Positions 1 through 6,693 of a DNA stretch of 21,771 nucleotides are shown piece after piece. Both the position numbers and the translations under genes were made by a program. The stretch spans positions 1 to 21,771 of the forward strand of contig JAAVHW010000057.1 of assembly GCA_014799525.1 (NCBI GenBank). Reading direction: 5' to 3'. The DNA is from Clostridiales bacterium (lineage in GTDB: Bacteria; Bacillota; Clostridia; Christensenellales; CAG-917). Positions within the stretch are counted from its first letter, which is position 1, and every line of letters begins with the position of its first letter. The notes beneath the pieces were generated by a model that saw nothing but the letters and a program-made list of their open reading frames with translations, was not told where the DNA came from and did not search any database.

Positions 1-20
1 CTGTCAAGAAAATACTTCAT
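1..20 (-). CDS. Partial: first codons of a gene following the GH31 gene
   Basis: An ATG at 20-18 reads Met-Lys-Tyr-Phe-Leu-Asp and then runs off the window. A strong ribosome binding site, GGAGG, lies at 31-27 on the minus strand, inside the last codons of the GH31 gene and six bases before this ATG. The GH31 stop codon (24-22) is one base upstream of the ATG. This is the usual layout of a tightly coupled downstream operon gene. Only six codons are visible, so the product cannot be named. It would be co-transcribed with the glycosidase and might be a transporter or a second catabolic enzyme, but that is a guess. Confidence 0.55.
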
Positions 21-21
21 A

Positions 22-2019
22 TTATGCCTCCGCAAATAAATTTTTTGTAATATTCAAAACGCTCTCTTCTGCGTTTTTTCTGACGAATACGGGAATTTTT
101 CCAACAGGCGCGTCCACTGTAAACCTACCGCCGCCGTACTCCTTTCCGCTTTCAAGGTGTATCCATTTGTCATTTGGCAAATACACCTCGCGCTTTGTCG
201 CGCCCGCCTTTATGACTGGTGCAACCAATATATCTCGCCCGAGCAAATACTCGTACGCCTCGTCGTATGCGCCCTGCTCGTCATAGTAGAAAAACAACGG
301 ACGCACCACGCCTACGCCCTTTTGCGCGTTGTACTCCACCGCAGACTTGATATAGGGCTTGAGCGCGGTGTGAATTTTGCTAAACTTTGCACCGTGCTTC
401 AAAACCTGCTCGCTCGCGTCAAACTGCGCGTTGAGGTCGGGATTGAGTCCCTCGTGTCCGCGCATAAGCGGCGAGAACGCATTCATTTCGCACCAGCGCA
501 TATACAGCTCCTCGCTGCGCTTCAAGTTGAGGAAGGTCGTATATCCTCCTATATCCGAGTGCGAAAGTCCAAAGCCGCAGCACGTCAACGACAGCATAGC
601 AGGTATGACGGACGGAAGCCCGAAGTCTATTGAGAAGTCCACGTGATTGTCGCCGTTCCACATCATTGTGGAATACTTCGGCGTATCGCTGTAGCCAGCC
701 CTTGTGAAGAACATAATCTCGCCAAGCTTTCCGCACTCCTCAACCGCCTCGCGGTTTAGCTTAGCCCAGCGCGCAGGCCAAGTATTGTGCGCGACCTCGG
801 GGTTTTCGCCGCTATAAAGCACGCAGTCGGTTGGCAGATACTCGCCAAAGTCCGCCATCCATCCCGAAAGCCCAAGCCCAATCATATTCTCCTTTATGAT
901 GCCCTTTATCCAGTCGTAGGCGGCAGGATTTGAGAGGTCAACCATTGCCGCAGGGAATGTGGTTATAGTCACGTAGTAGTCCTTGCCTTCCTTATCCTTT
1001 ACGCAATAGCCCTTCTCGCTCGCCTCCTTATAAAGCGGCTTTTCAACGGCAAGGAATGGATTGCAATATCCCAACACCTTTACGCCCTTTTCGTTTAGCT
1101 CCTTTATCGCCTTATCCAAGTTTGGATAAAGCTCCTTATCCCACTGCCAGTTCCAGTATAGCTGTTTTCCGACTGCGGTCACGCGCCTGCCTTCCCAGTC
1201 CTGTATCCAGATGCCGTTGACCTTCGCACCGTACTTTACTGCGGTATCGTACTTTTTAAGCATCGTTTCCGTGCCGCCCTGTACGCCGAGAATCTGTCCG
1301 TCATAAACCCATTCGGGAAGTATTGGCTGTCTGCCGACAAGCTCCGTAAGGTTCTCTAAAATAGCCTCGAAATCTTTGTCGTAGCCAATATAGAAAGGCG
1401 TAATCTCGTCAGTTTTTATAGTATGGAATTCTTTATTCTCAAAATCGAATTCCGCTCTTGCCGTAGTCAGTGAATGATAGAAATACTTTTTCGAGCTGAT
1501 AAAGGTAGGCTGCGCGTAATAAGTTTCGTAGTTTGAAAACTTCTGTTTTTTAGTTGTGTTCTTGATTCCGAAAACCTGCTTTATCAGCTTCTTTGCAATC
1601 TGCAATGCGTTTATATGCTCCGCAACCCATACGTTAGCCTTCTTGCCGCGCAGATTGAATTCGGAAAACACCTCGCCGCTTCCGTACACGCGCTCGTCCG
1701 CCGTTGCAGGAATGCGTATCCACATTCTGTTATACTTATCAAGCCCCTGAGGGATAAACTTGAGTCTGTCGCCGTCTACCTCAATCTTTATCGCGCCCTC
1801 GTCAAATCTGACTATAGCGCAATCCTCCGAGGCAGTCATACTCACAATATTAAGCTGCCTTTTTGTCTTTATCTTCTCTTTAATCTTAAACGAACCGTGA
1901 CTCATCGAGTAGCTGTTCTCACCAACGCCCACGCACATAAAACGACCGTCAATTCTGACAACCGCCTTTCCGTCATAGACCGCTGACAAGCCGCCGTCAA
2001 TCTGCTCAAATTTCAACAT
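22..2019 (-). CDS. GH31 family alpha-glycosidase, sulfoquinovosidase-like (YihQ clade)
   Basis: A 665-residue glycoside hydrolase of family 31 with no signal peptide, so probably cytoplasmic. It aligns with E. coli YihQ (remembered sequence) at a constant offset of 15 residues over the active site. The nucleophile is Asp390 in WMADFGEYLPTD and the acid/base is Asp457 in MMWNGD. Of the sulfoquinovose-recognition residues, Gln247, Gln273 (QDW), Trp289 and Tyr493 (SDIGGY) are kept. The residue matching the sulfonate-binding Arg301 is Gln286. The fold and retaining mechanism are therefore clear, but the substrate is not: it could be sulfoquinovosides, or another alpha-glycoside if the missing Arg abolishes sulfonate binding. 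The start is supported by AAGGGG seven bases upstream. A sigma-A-like promoter with a palindromic operator lies directly upstream, suggesting substrate-responsive repression. A second gene begins within 2 bases of the stop. Confidence 0.9.
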   Translation of the reverse strand: MLKFEQIDGGLSAVYDGKAVVRIDGRFMCVGVGENSYSMSHGSFKIKEKIKTKRQLNIVSMTASEDCAIVRFDEGAIKIEVDGDRLKFIPQGLDKYNRMWIRIPATADERVYGSGEVFSEFNLRGKKANVWVAEHINALQIAKKLIKQVFGIKNTTKKQKFSNYETYYAQPTFISSKKYFYHSLTTARAEFDFENKEFHTIKTDEITPFYIGYDKDFEAILENLTELVGRQPILPEWVYDGQILGVQGGTETMLKKYDTAVKYGAKVNGIWIQDWEGRRVTAVGKQLYWNWQWDKELYPNLDKAIKELNEKGVKVLGYCNPFLAVEKPLYKEASEKGYCVKDKEGKDYYVTITTFPAAMVDLSNPAAYDWIKGIIKENMIGLGLSGWMADFGEYLPTDCVLYSGENPEVAHNTWPARWAKLNREAVEECGKLGEIMFFTRAGYSDTPKYSTMMWNGDNHVDFSIDFGLPSVIPAMLSLTCCGFGLSHSDIGGYTTFLNLKRSEELYMRWCEMNAFSPLMRGHEGLNPDLNAQFDASEQVLKHGAKFSKIHTALKPYIKSAVEYNAQKGVGVVRPLFFYYDEQGAYDEAYEYLLGRDILVAPVIKAGATKREVYLPNDKWIHLESGKEYGGGRFTVDAPVGKIPVFVRKNAEESVLNITKNLFAEA

Positions 2020-2047
2020 ACATTTCCCCTTACGATTTACGCCCTTA

Positions 2048-2068
2048 TTGATTAACGCTGTTAATCAA
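2048..2068 (-). promoter_or_regulatory. Palindromic operator for the GH31 gene
   Basis: A perfect inverted repeat, TTGATTAAC-N3-GTTAATCAA (9-base arms), lies just downstream of the -10 box, across the expected transcription start of the GH31 gene and about 29 bases before its start codon. The position is typical of a repressor operator. The half-site matches no regulator I can name with confidence, and no repressor gene is adjacent other than rex, whose known sites differ. Confidence 0.6.
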
Positions 2069-2072
2069 TTAT

Positions 2073-2100
2073 ATTTTACCATATCCGCAAATGATGTCAA
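2073..2100 (-). promoter_or_regulatory. Promoter of the GH31 gene
   Basis: On the minus strand there is a consensus -35 TTGACA (2100-2095), a 16-base spacer and a -10 TAAAAT (2078-2073). The operator palindrome begins five bases further downstream. Confidence 0.65.
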
Positions 2101-2153
2101 TATAAAAATGATTGTTATGACAACAATTTGCAAATCGCCATTTAGCGCAAAAA

Positions 2154-2182
2154 AATAGCTCGGTCACAGGACTAAAGCTATT
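2154..2182. terminator. Bidirectional hairpin terminator
   Basis: AATAGCT (2154-2160) pairs with AGCTATT (2176-2182) across a 15-base loop. Seven A lie before it and six T after it, so it can act on either strand. On the minus strand it could end transcripts leaving rex before the GH31 promoter. Confidence 0.5.
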
Positions 2183-2193
2183 GTTTTTTAAAG

Positions 2194-2304
2194 ATGTCAA
2201 CTCTATATCAATATTTTACAACTATCTTCTCGTCAACAAAATTTACATACATATCGGAACAAAGCAAATGTTTCAATGTAAAATTAGAAGAATTATTTAA
2301 GTAG
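2194..2304 (+). pseudogene. 36-codon ORF, possible tail of an XRE-type regulator
   Basis: ATG at 2194 to TAG at 2304 encodes 36 residues ending in FNVKLEELFK. That ending resembles the last helix of XRE/HTH_3 DNA-binding domains (pattern ALNVSLDELFK). A strong intrinsic terminator starts at the very next base, as expected for a real gene end. No convincing ribosome binding site precedes the ATG, and the rest of the helix-turn-helix is missing. It is most likely the degraded end of a lost regulator gene; a translated small protein is less likely. The homology is recognised by eye only. Confidence 0.35.
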
Positions 2305-2335
2305 AAAACAACCGCCAGTCTTGGTGGTTGTTTTT
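2305..2335 (+). terminator. Strong intrinsic terminator
   Basis: A 13-base stem (2305-2317 with 2322-2334, one G-T pair) encloses the four-base loop GTCT and ends in a T run. It begins immediately after the stop of the 36-codon ORF. The A-rich left arm makes it partly functional on the minus strand too, where it would sit downstream of the rex relic. Confidence 0.75.
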
Positions 2336-2377
2336 ATATCATACTCTATTATTTGTTTCATATTGACAAAAGGCTAA

Positions 2378-2437
2378 TCAATCTCTATTTTCAAGCTGCA
2401 TACTAAGAAGCGCAAGTGCCGCGGCAAGGTCATCGTA
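2378..2437 (-). pseudogene. Relic of a second rex gene (C-terminal 19 codons)
   Basis: The minus strand reads YDDLAAALALLSMQLENRD followed by TGA, only 33 bases downstream of the intact rex stop. Over the 15 codons from Asp to Asn it matches the C-terminus of the neighbouring Rex at 14 residues. Nine of those 14 codons differ synonymously. That pattern (nine silent changes, one replacement) means both copies were under protein-level selection while they diverged. The rest of the second gene is gone, and I see no start codon or ribosome binding site. The simplest reading is a former tandem rex pair whose downstream copy was deleted except for its end. Confidence 0.7.
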
Positions 2438-2469
2438 CACGACGGCGAAGATATGTGATGCTGACAAAG

Positions 2470-3114
2470 TTATTCGCCTATTGATGAGTTTTCAAGTTGC
2501 ATGCTAAGGAGTGCAAGAGAGGCAGCCAAATCCTCCCCCTTCACTGCAATATCTGGAGATAAATTAAGGTGTACTGGCGCGAAGCACCAGATTGCTTTTA
2601 TGCCTGCTTCAACCATTTTGTCCGCTATGCTCTGCGCGGAGATGGACGGCACACAGATTATGCCAATGCGGATTTTGAAACGCTTGACAACACTTTCAAG
2701 CTTGTCCATTTCGTATACGGGCTTGCCGTTGACTTCCGTGCCAATCACGTCCTCGTTTACGTCAAACGCCGCCATTATATTCAAGCCGTAGTTGCGAAAT
2801 CCGTCATATCCGAGTATCGCGCGTCCGAGTCCGCCTGCACCTACAAGCACCGCGTCGCGCGTGTTGTGATAGCCAAGATAGCCCTCCAAATCGGCAATAA
2901 GCTCTTTTGTAATATAGCCCGTCTTTGGTTTTCCCGCAACCGAAGATACAAGTGCGATATCCTTGCGCACCTGCACAGGATTGAGTCCCAAGCCGTTGGC
3001 AATGGTTGTGCTTGACACGGTTGGCACGTTTTGTCTACCAAGCGAATAGAGATAGCGCAAGTACGAGGGCAACCGCCTTAGTGTAGCCTTGGACATTTCG
3101 CCGTTCTGTTCCAT
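2470..3114 (-). CDS. rex: Redox-sensing transcriptional repressor Rex
   Basis: A 214-residue protein of the usual Rex length. Residues 1-80 form the winged-helix DNA-binding domain, with the recognition region around NPVQVRKDIA (45-54). A Rossmann domain follows, with the NADH-binding loop VGAGGLG (91-97) and the acidic residue of AAFDVN (Asp118) that contacts the adenine ribose. The C-terminal helix (about 193-210) is the domain-swapped dimerisation arm. Rex dimers sense the NADH/NAD+ ratio and repress fermentative and energy genes when NADH is low. The chosen ATG is preceded by a weak GGGTGA; Met7 is an alternative start. The promoter has a palindrome overlapping its -10 box, suggesting self-control. 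A relic of a second rex lies just downstream. Confidence 0.95.
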   Translation of the reverse strand: MEQNGEMSKATLRRLPSYLRYLYSLGRQNVPTVSSTTIANGLGLNPVQVRKDIALVSSVAGKPKTGYITKELIADLEGYLGYHNTRDAVLVGAGGLGRAILGYDGFRNYGLNIMAAFDVNEDVIGTEVNGKPVYEMDKLESVVKRFKIRIGIICVPSISAQSIADKMVEAGIKAIWCFAPVHLNLSPDIAVKGEDLAASLALLSMQLENSSIGE

Positions 3115-3128
3115 AAATCACCCGCAAA

Positions 3129-3146
3129 ATTTTTATCGATAAAAAT
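3129..3146 (-). promoter_or_regulatory. Palindrome at the rex promoter, candidate auto-operator
   Basis: A perfect 18-base palindrome, ATTTTTATC-GATAAAAAT, overlaps the end of the rex -10 box and the expected transcription start. The place is right for autoregulation. The sequence differs from the published clostridial Rex consensus (TTGTTAA-N4-TTAACAA), so the binder is uncertain. Confidence 0.5.
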
Positions 3147-3173
3147 ATAACTTATTTACCGCTATTTTGTCAA
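3145..3173 (-). promoter_or_regulatory. Promoter of rex
   Basis: On the minus strand there is TTGACA (3173-3168), a 17-base spacer and TTATAT (3150-3145). Confidence 0.7.
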
Positions 3174-3209
3174 GATTTACATAAAATTTAACCTTAAATC
3201 GTTAAAAAC

Positions 3210-3230
3210 GCCGCGTTTTGCAAACGCGGC
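3210..3230 (-). terminator. Terminator of scfB
   Basis: GCCGCGTTT and AAACGCGGC form a perfect 9-base stem around a three-base loop. On the minus strand it is followed by GTTTTT. It lies 25 bases beyond the scfB stop and also insulates rex. Confidence 0.85.
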
Positions 3231-3254
3231 ATAGTGCTAAAATTATTTGCATTT

Positions 3255-4628
3255 TTATAAGTCAAGCCCTGCTTCATCAATCTTTAACATAATCGCACAC
3301 TCAATTCTCTTCTTGAAAAGGTCGCAGCCATAGGCATACGTGCCGTTGACGTCGCCCGTTGCATTGTACGCATTAGCGGCGCAACCGCCCGAGCAATACA
3401 ATCTTGCCCAGCAATCGGTGCACTCCTTGCGAGAATAAGCATTGCAGCGCTTGAACTTGTCGCGTATATCGTCGCGCACAACGCCCTTCCATACGTCGCC
3501 CATGAGATAGTCCTTGTTTCCAACAAACTGGTGGCAAGGGTACAGCTCTCCAGTAGGCGTGACTGCAAGATACTCCGTGCCGCTTCCGCAGCCCGATATG
3601 CGCTTGTATATACACGGACCTCCGTCAAGATTGAGCATGTAGTGATAGAACGTAAAGGGTTTGCCCTCCTTGCGGCGAGCAATCATCATATTTGCAAGCT
3701 TTTCATACTGACCGTACAAAACCTGCTTGTCCTCTTCCGTAAGCGCGTACTTATCCGTTGGCGGACACACGACAGGCTCCATGCTAAGCTCGTCAAAGCC
3801 GAGGTCAAGCATAGTCTGTATATCCTCGGTGAAGTCGGGATTGAAATGCGTAAACGTGCCGCGCATATAGTAGTTTTTGCCGCCACGAGCTTTTACGAGC
3901 TTTTGAAACTTCGGCACTATAACGTCAAAGCTGCCCTGCCCTCCGATGGTATTGCGGAAACGGTCGTTGACTTCCTTTCTTCCGTCAAGACTCAAAACTA
4001 CGTTGTCCATCTCGCGGTTTGCAAAGTCAATAACGTCGTCGTCAATGAGCATTCCGTTTGTGGTAAGCGTAAAACGGAAATGCTTGCCATGCTCTTCCTC
4101 TATGGAACGCGCATACTCTACAAGCTTCTTCATCACGTCGAAATTCATAAGCGGCTCACCGCCAAAGAAGTCCACTTCAAGATTATGCCTTGTTCCGCTG
4201 TTTTCAATGAGAAAGTCAAGCGCGCGCTTGCCAACCTCATACGACATCAACGCGCGTTCGCCGTGATACTTGCCCTGCGCCGCAAAGCAATACTCGCAGT
4301 TGAGGTTGCAGGTGTGCGCCACGTGCAGACACATAGCCTTTATCACCGTACTACGCTTTGAAAGCAGGTCTACGTCGGGACGGAATTTGTCCTCAGAAAA
4401 CAATACGCCCTGCGCTTTCAGCTCCTCAACGTCGTCAAGACACTCGAGCACGTCCTGCTCGCTCACGCCGTGCTTCTCCGTTATGTAGTGTACAATATCC
4501 TCGCGGGAGGAATTTTCATACGCGTTTATCACGTCATACGCCACCTCGTCCACCGCGTGTACGCTTCCGCTTGCAACGTCAAGCACTATATTGTAGCCGT
4601 TTTGTTTGAAGGAATGAATCAAGCCCAT
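3255..4628 (-). CDS. scfB: SCIFF peptide radical SAM maturase
   Basis: A 457-residue radical SAM/SPASM enzyme that forms thioether cross-links in the SCIFF precursor peptide (known for the family). The N-terminal 85 or so residues look like the PqqD-like precursor-binding domain. The SAM cluster motif CNLNCEYC has its cysteines at 107, 111 and 114 (CX3CX2C). FFGGEPL follows at about 155. The C-terminal SPASM region carries cysteines at 339, 347, 365, 395, 403, 406, 412, 416, 435 and 444, enough for two auxiliary 4Fe-4S clusters. The ATG at 4628 is preferred because AAGAGA lies about nine bases upstream; a GTG two codons earlier is too close to it. The precursor gene scfA lies 181 bases upstream, behind a terminator, so scfB is probably expressed less than the peptide. 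Confidence 0.95.
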   Translation of the reverse strand: MGLIHSFKQNGYNIVLDVASGSVHAVDEVAYDVINAYENSSREDIVHYITEKHGVSEQDVLECLDDVEELKAQGVLFSEDKFRPDVDLLSKRSTVIKAMCLHVAHTCNLNCEYCFAAQGKYHGERALMSYEVGKRALDFLIENSGTRHNLEVDFFGGEPLMNFDVMKKLVEYARSIEEEHGKHFRFTLTTNGMLIDDDVIDFANREMDNVVLSLDGRKEVNDRFRNTIGGQGSFDVIVPKFQKLVKARGGKNYYMRGTFTHFNPDFTEDIQTMLDLGFDELSMEPVVCPPTDKYALTEEDKQVLYGQYEKLANMMIARRKEGKPFTFYHYMLNLDGGPCIYKRISGCGSGTEYLAVTPTGELYPCHQFVGNKDYLMGDVWKGVVRDDIRDKFKRCNAYSRKECTDCWARLYCSGGCAANAYNATGDVNGTYAYGCDLFKKRIECAIMLKIDEAGLDL

Positions 4629-4739
4629 TTTCACTTTCTCTTGTTTTTATATATAAGGTATTTAGGAATATATTATTTTGAAATATATTGTTATATTTAT
4701 ATTTTCTATATAGTTATATAAAGCAGCAATAGTATTGAT

Positions 4740-4748
4740 ATTATACCA
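4740..4748 (-). promoter_or_regulatory. Possible internal extended -10 promoter for scfB
   Basis: The minus strand reads TGG-TATAAT directly after the T-tract of the scfA terminator, an extended -10 without a good -35. The roughly 110 bases from here to scfB are very AT-rich and hold no gene. Confidence 0.4.
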
Positions 4749-4756
4749 GCATCCAC

Positions 4757-4782
4757 AAAAAACGCATAGCCGAAGCTATGCG
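4757..4782 (-). terminator. Terminator between scfA and scfB, UUCG loop
   Basis: On the minus strand CGCATAGC-TTCG-GCTATGCG forms a perfect 8-base stem capped by the very stable UUCG tetraloop, followed by six T. Partial termination here would give many precursor transcripts per maturase transcript. Confidence 0.85.
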
Positions 4783-4809
4783 ACTTTCTGTATAGAAATG
4801 CAAATCAAA

Positions 4810-4956
4810 TTACTTTGCAGCCTTCTCGCACTTCTGGTTTGCAACGCCGCAAGAGGTCTTGCATGCGGATTGGCAGGACGTTTGGCACTCGCCGCAGCCG
4901 CCGTTCTTTTTGCTCTCGCTCAAATTGCGAGTGTTCAATGTAACAATTCTTTTCAT
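4810..4956 (-). CDS. scfA: SCIFF ribosomal peptide precursor (six cysteines)
   Basis: A 48-residue peptide beginning MKRIVTLNTRNLSES. Its core CGECQTSCQSACKTSCGVAN is characteristic of SCIFF (six cysteines in forty-five residues). Cysteines are at 21, 24, 28, 32, 36 and 43. The N-terminal leader is recognised by the maturase; the core receives intramolecular thioether bonds (family knowledge). The start is fixed by AAGGAGC eight bases upstream and by a perfect consensus promoter. The maturase gene scfB follows. The mature product's function is unknown; near-universal conservation in Clostridia suggests a housekeeping or signalling role, not an antibiotic. The gene is short and easy to miss. 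Confidence 0.95.
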   Translation of the reverse strand: MKRIVTLNTRNLSESKKNGGCGECQTSCQSACKTSCGVANQKCEKAAK

Positions 4957-4989
4957 ACTATGCTCCTTAAAAGGTTTATATCCTTATTT

Positions 4990-5018
4990 ATTATAGATTC
5001 GTTTAGTATCTTTGTCAA
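4990..5018 (-). promoter_or_regulatory. Perfect consensus promoter of scfA
   Basis: The minus strand has TTGACA (5018-5013), a 17-base spacer and TATAAT (4995-4990), all matching the sigma-A consensus exactly. This implies strong constitutive transcription of the SCIFF precursor. The spacer and -10 share an unusual block with the promoter at 15996-16020. Confidence 0.85.
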
Positions 5019-5070
5019 GGTCGTTTGTCATTTTGTAATCTGCGCTAAACTTGCAAGCCGACAAAATACA

Positions 5071-6579
5071 CTATTCTTCCTCGCCGTTTGCGCCCTCGGA
5101 CTTATCCACCACAAGTACGTTGTCGGGGAAATGCTTATGCTCACTCTCTACGTTCACACCGTACTCATAAAGACAGAGTGCATATCTTACAAACTCCGCG
5201 TCAATCACTTCGCCCTTGCAGATAAGCGGACTTCCGGGAGGATACGCCCACACGTTTTCCGCAATGACGCGACCGAGCGACTTTTCCAAGTCAACGAACT
5301 CCGTTTTTAAGAGGTCAATCTGACAAGGCTCGTACGCCTTTTTGCCAACCGCGGACACGTTTATTTTGACAAGTCCGTTTCTCTCGCGCACACTGCCGTC
5401 TATTGTGTAAACGGCTTCGGAGAGTGCGAGGTAGGAATTTAGACTGTCACCTGCACCTGTCATTGCAAGCGCGTAGTTTGCACTTGCCATTTCAAGCTCA
5501 AGCTTAAACTTGTTCTTAAGCGCACGGGAGAGCTCAAGTCCGCTAAGCGCACTGTCAACCGTAAGGAAGACAAGCTTACTCTTGTCATACGCATACACTC
5601 TGCCGCCCTCGTTTTCACCGTCGAAGAGCTTGATGTGCTTGAGTCTTGACATACTGCGGCGGAATTTATCAATCAAGTCCGCCCACTGGTCTATCACCTG
5701 CGCGCCGTCGCCCTGCAAATATCTTACGCATCCTTCAAGCGAAGCCATAAGCACGTAGGACGGAGAGCTTGTCTGGAATATCGAAAGATTTTTGTCAAGC
5801 CTTTCGATATCAACTCTGTTCGAGCAAACGTGAAGTACGGCGGTCTGCGTGAGGCTGGGCAGCGTTTTATGGAAGCTGTTGATGACTATATCCGCACCAA
5901 GCGTACGCGCACTCTGCGCAAACTTTTTGCTGAGCCCGAGATGTGAGCCATGAGCCTCGTCAACAATGAGCTTCGCACCGTTTGCACGGCATATGACCGC
6001 TATTGCGCGAATATCCGAGATGATACCCTCGTATGTAGGACTTGTGATGACGACAAGCGAAATGTTTGGATGTTCCTTAAGCGCCTTGTCTACGTCGGCA
6101 GGCATAACCGAGCCGTAAAAGCCGTATTCCTCAAAATAAGACGGAGTTACATAGTAGGGATGAAGTCCGCAAATCTCAACTGCGTTATAGACGCATCTAT
6201 GGCAGTTTCTTGCAATCAGCACCTCGTCGCCGCTATGCGAAAGCGTACGCACCGCCGCAAGCATACCGGCAGTCGTACCGCAGGTAAGGAAGCGACTTTC
6301 GTTTGCGCCAAAAAACATAGCAGTCTTTTTCTGCGCGTCGCGAAGAACGCCCTTTGCGTTATTCAGATTGTCAAAGCCCTCAATTTCGGTGATATCCAAA
6401 CCCGCAACGCCGCTCAAATGATTGTACGCCACTCTCTTATGACCTGGCATATGGAAAGGAACGTGACCCTCATCGCCGTACTCGCGAAGCATGACCGCAA
6501 GCGACTTGGAATCGCGCGTCTTGTCATCCGTGCCAATTTTGCCTTTGTAGCTTAATTTATTTCTTTTTACAATTTTCAT
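5071..6579 (-). CDS. Orn/Lys/Arg decarboxylase family PLP enzyme
   Basis: A 502-residue fold-type I PLP enzyme. Signatures are PFHMPGHKR (41-49), DITE (62-65), the substrate loop with NCHRCVYNA (125-133), DEAHGSHLG (207-215; the Asp binds the PLP nitrogen) and SFHKTLPSLTQ (235-245), where Lys238 is the PLP Schiff-base lysine. The C-terminal domain ends with AYPPGSPLICKGE, usual for this family. The length fits the short biosynthetic class (B. subtilis SpeA/YaaO type), which decarboxylates arginine or lysine for polyamine synthesis; the substrate cannot be told from motifs. A TATAAT lies only six bases before the annotated ATG, so either the transcript is nearly leaderless or translation starts later (Met30 is possible). 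It diverges from the hydrolase gene at 6694. Confidence 0.9.
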   Translation of the reverse strand: MKIVKRNKLSYKGKIGTDDKTRDSKSLAVMLREYGDEGHVPFHMPGHKRVAYNHLSGVAGLDITEIEGFDNLNNAKGVLRDAQKKTAMFFGANESRFLTCGTTAGMLAAVRTLSHSGDEVLIARNCHRCVYNAVEICGLHPYYVTPSYFEEYGFYGSVMPADVDKALKEHPNISLVVITSPTYEGIISDIRAIAVICRANGAKLIVDEAHGSHLGLSKKFAQSARTLGADIVINSFHKTLPSLTQTAVLHVCSNRVDIERLDKNLSIFQTSSPSYVLMASLEGCVRYLQGDGAQVIDQWADLIDKFRRSMSRLKHIKLFDGENEGGRVYAYDKSKLVFLTVDSALSGLELSRALKNKFKLELEMASANYALAMTGAGDSLNSYLALSEAVYTIDGSVRERNGLVKINVSAVGKKAYEPCQIDLLKTEFVDLEKSLGRVIAENVWAYPPGSPLICKGEVIDAEFVRYALCLYEYGVNVESEHKHFPDNVLVVDKSEGANGEEE

Positions 6580-6634
6580 AATAGTATTATAACATCAGTT
6601 TTTCAAAATGGCTATGGAAATTTTTACATATTTG

Positions 6635-6643
6635 TGCTATAAT
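6635..6643 (+). promoter_or_regulatory. Extended -10 promoter of the lipoprotein hydrolase gene
   Basis: TG-C-TATAAT lies 50 bases before the start codon, with a weak TGGAAA -35 17 bases upstream of the hexamer. The coding start follows GAGGTG. Confidence 0.55.
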
Positions 6644-6693
6644 ACAATAAAATTAAAAAAGTTTAAGATAAAATGCCGTTTGATGAGGTGTAA

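Larger units (their letters stand above)
2020..2469. other. 450-base stretch without an intact gene
   Basis: This stretch between rex and the GH31 gene holds, from left to right, the GH31 leader, operator and promoter (2020-2100), an A/T-flanked hairpin (2154-2182), a 36-codon plus-strand ORF with a strong terminator directly after it (2194-2335), and a relic of a rex C-terminus on the minus strand (2378-2437). It reads as a graveyard of at least two regulator genes. Confidence 0.6.

Noticed and set aside
2048..2068. GH31 palindrome as a Rex operator, because rex is adjacent
   Set aside because: The half-site TTGATTAAC and 3-base spacing do not fit the Rex consensus TTGTTAA-N4-TTAACAA.
3531..4361. 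276-codon plus-strand ORF
   Set aside because: Antisense to the conserved radical SAM domain of scfB, no ribosome binding site and no recognisable motif.
4735..5310. 191-codon plus-strand ORF across the scfA region
   Set aside because: It is antisense to scfA, its terminator and promoter, and the decarboxylase end; scfA has precise family motifs and signals, so the plus-strand frame is a shadow.
6577..6591. True leaderless start of the decarboxylase gene from TATAAT six bases upstream
   Set aside because: No -35 box at a proper distance was found, so the TATAAT may be chance in AT-rich DNA; kept only as a caveat.
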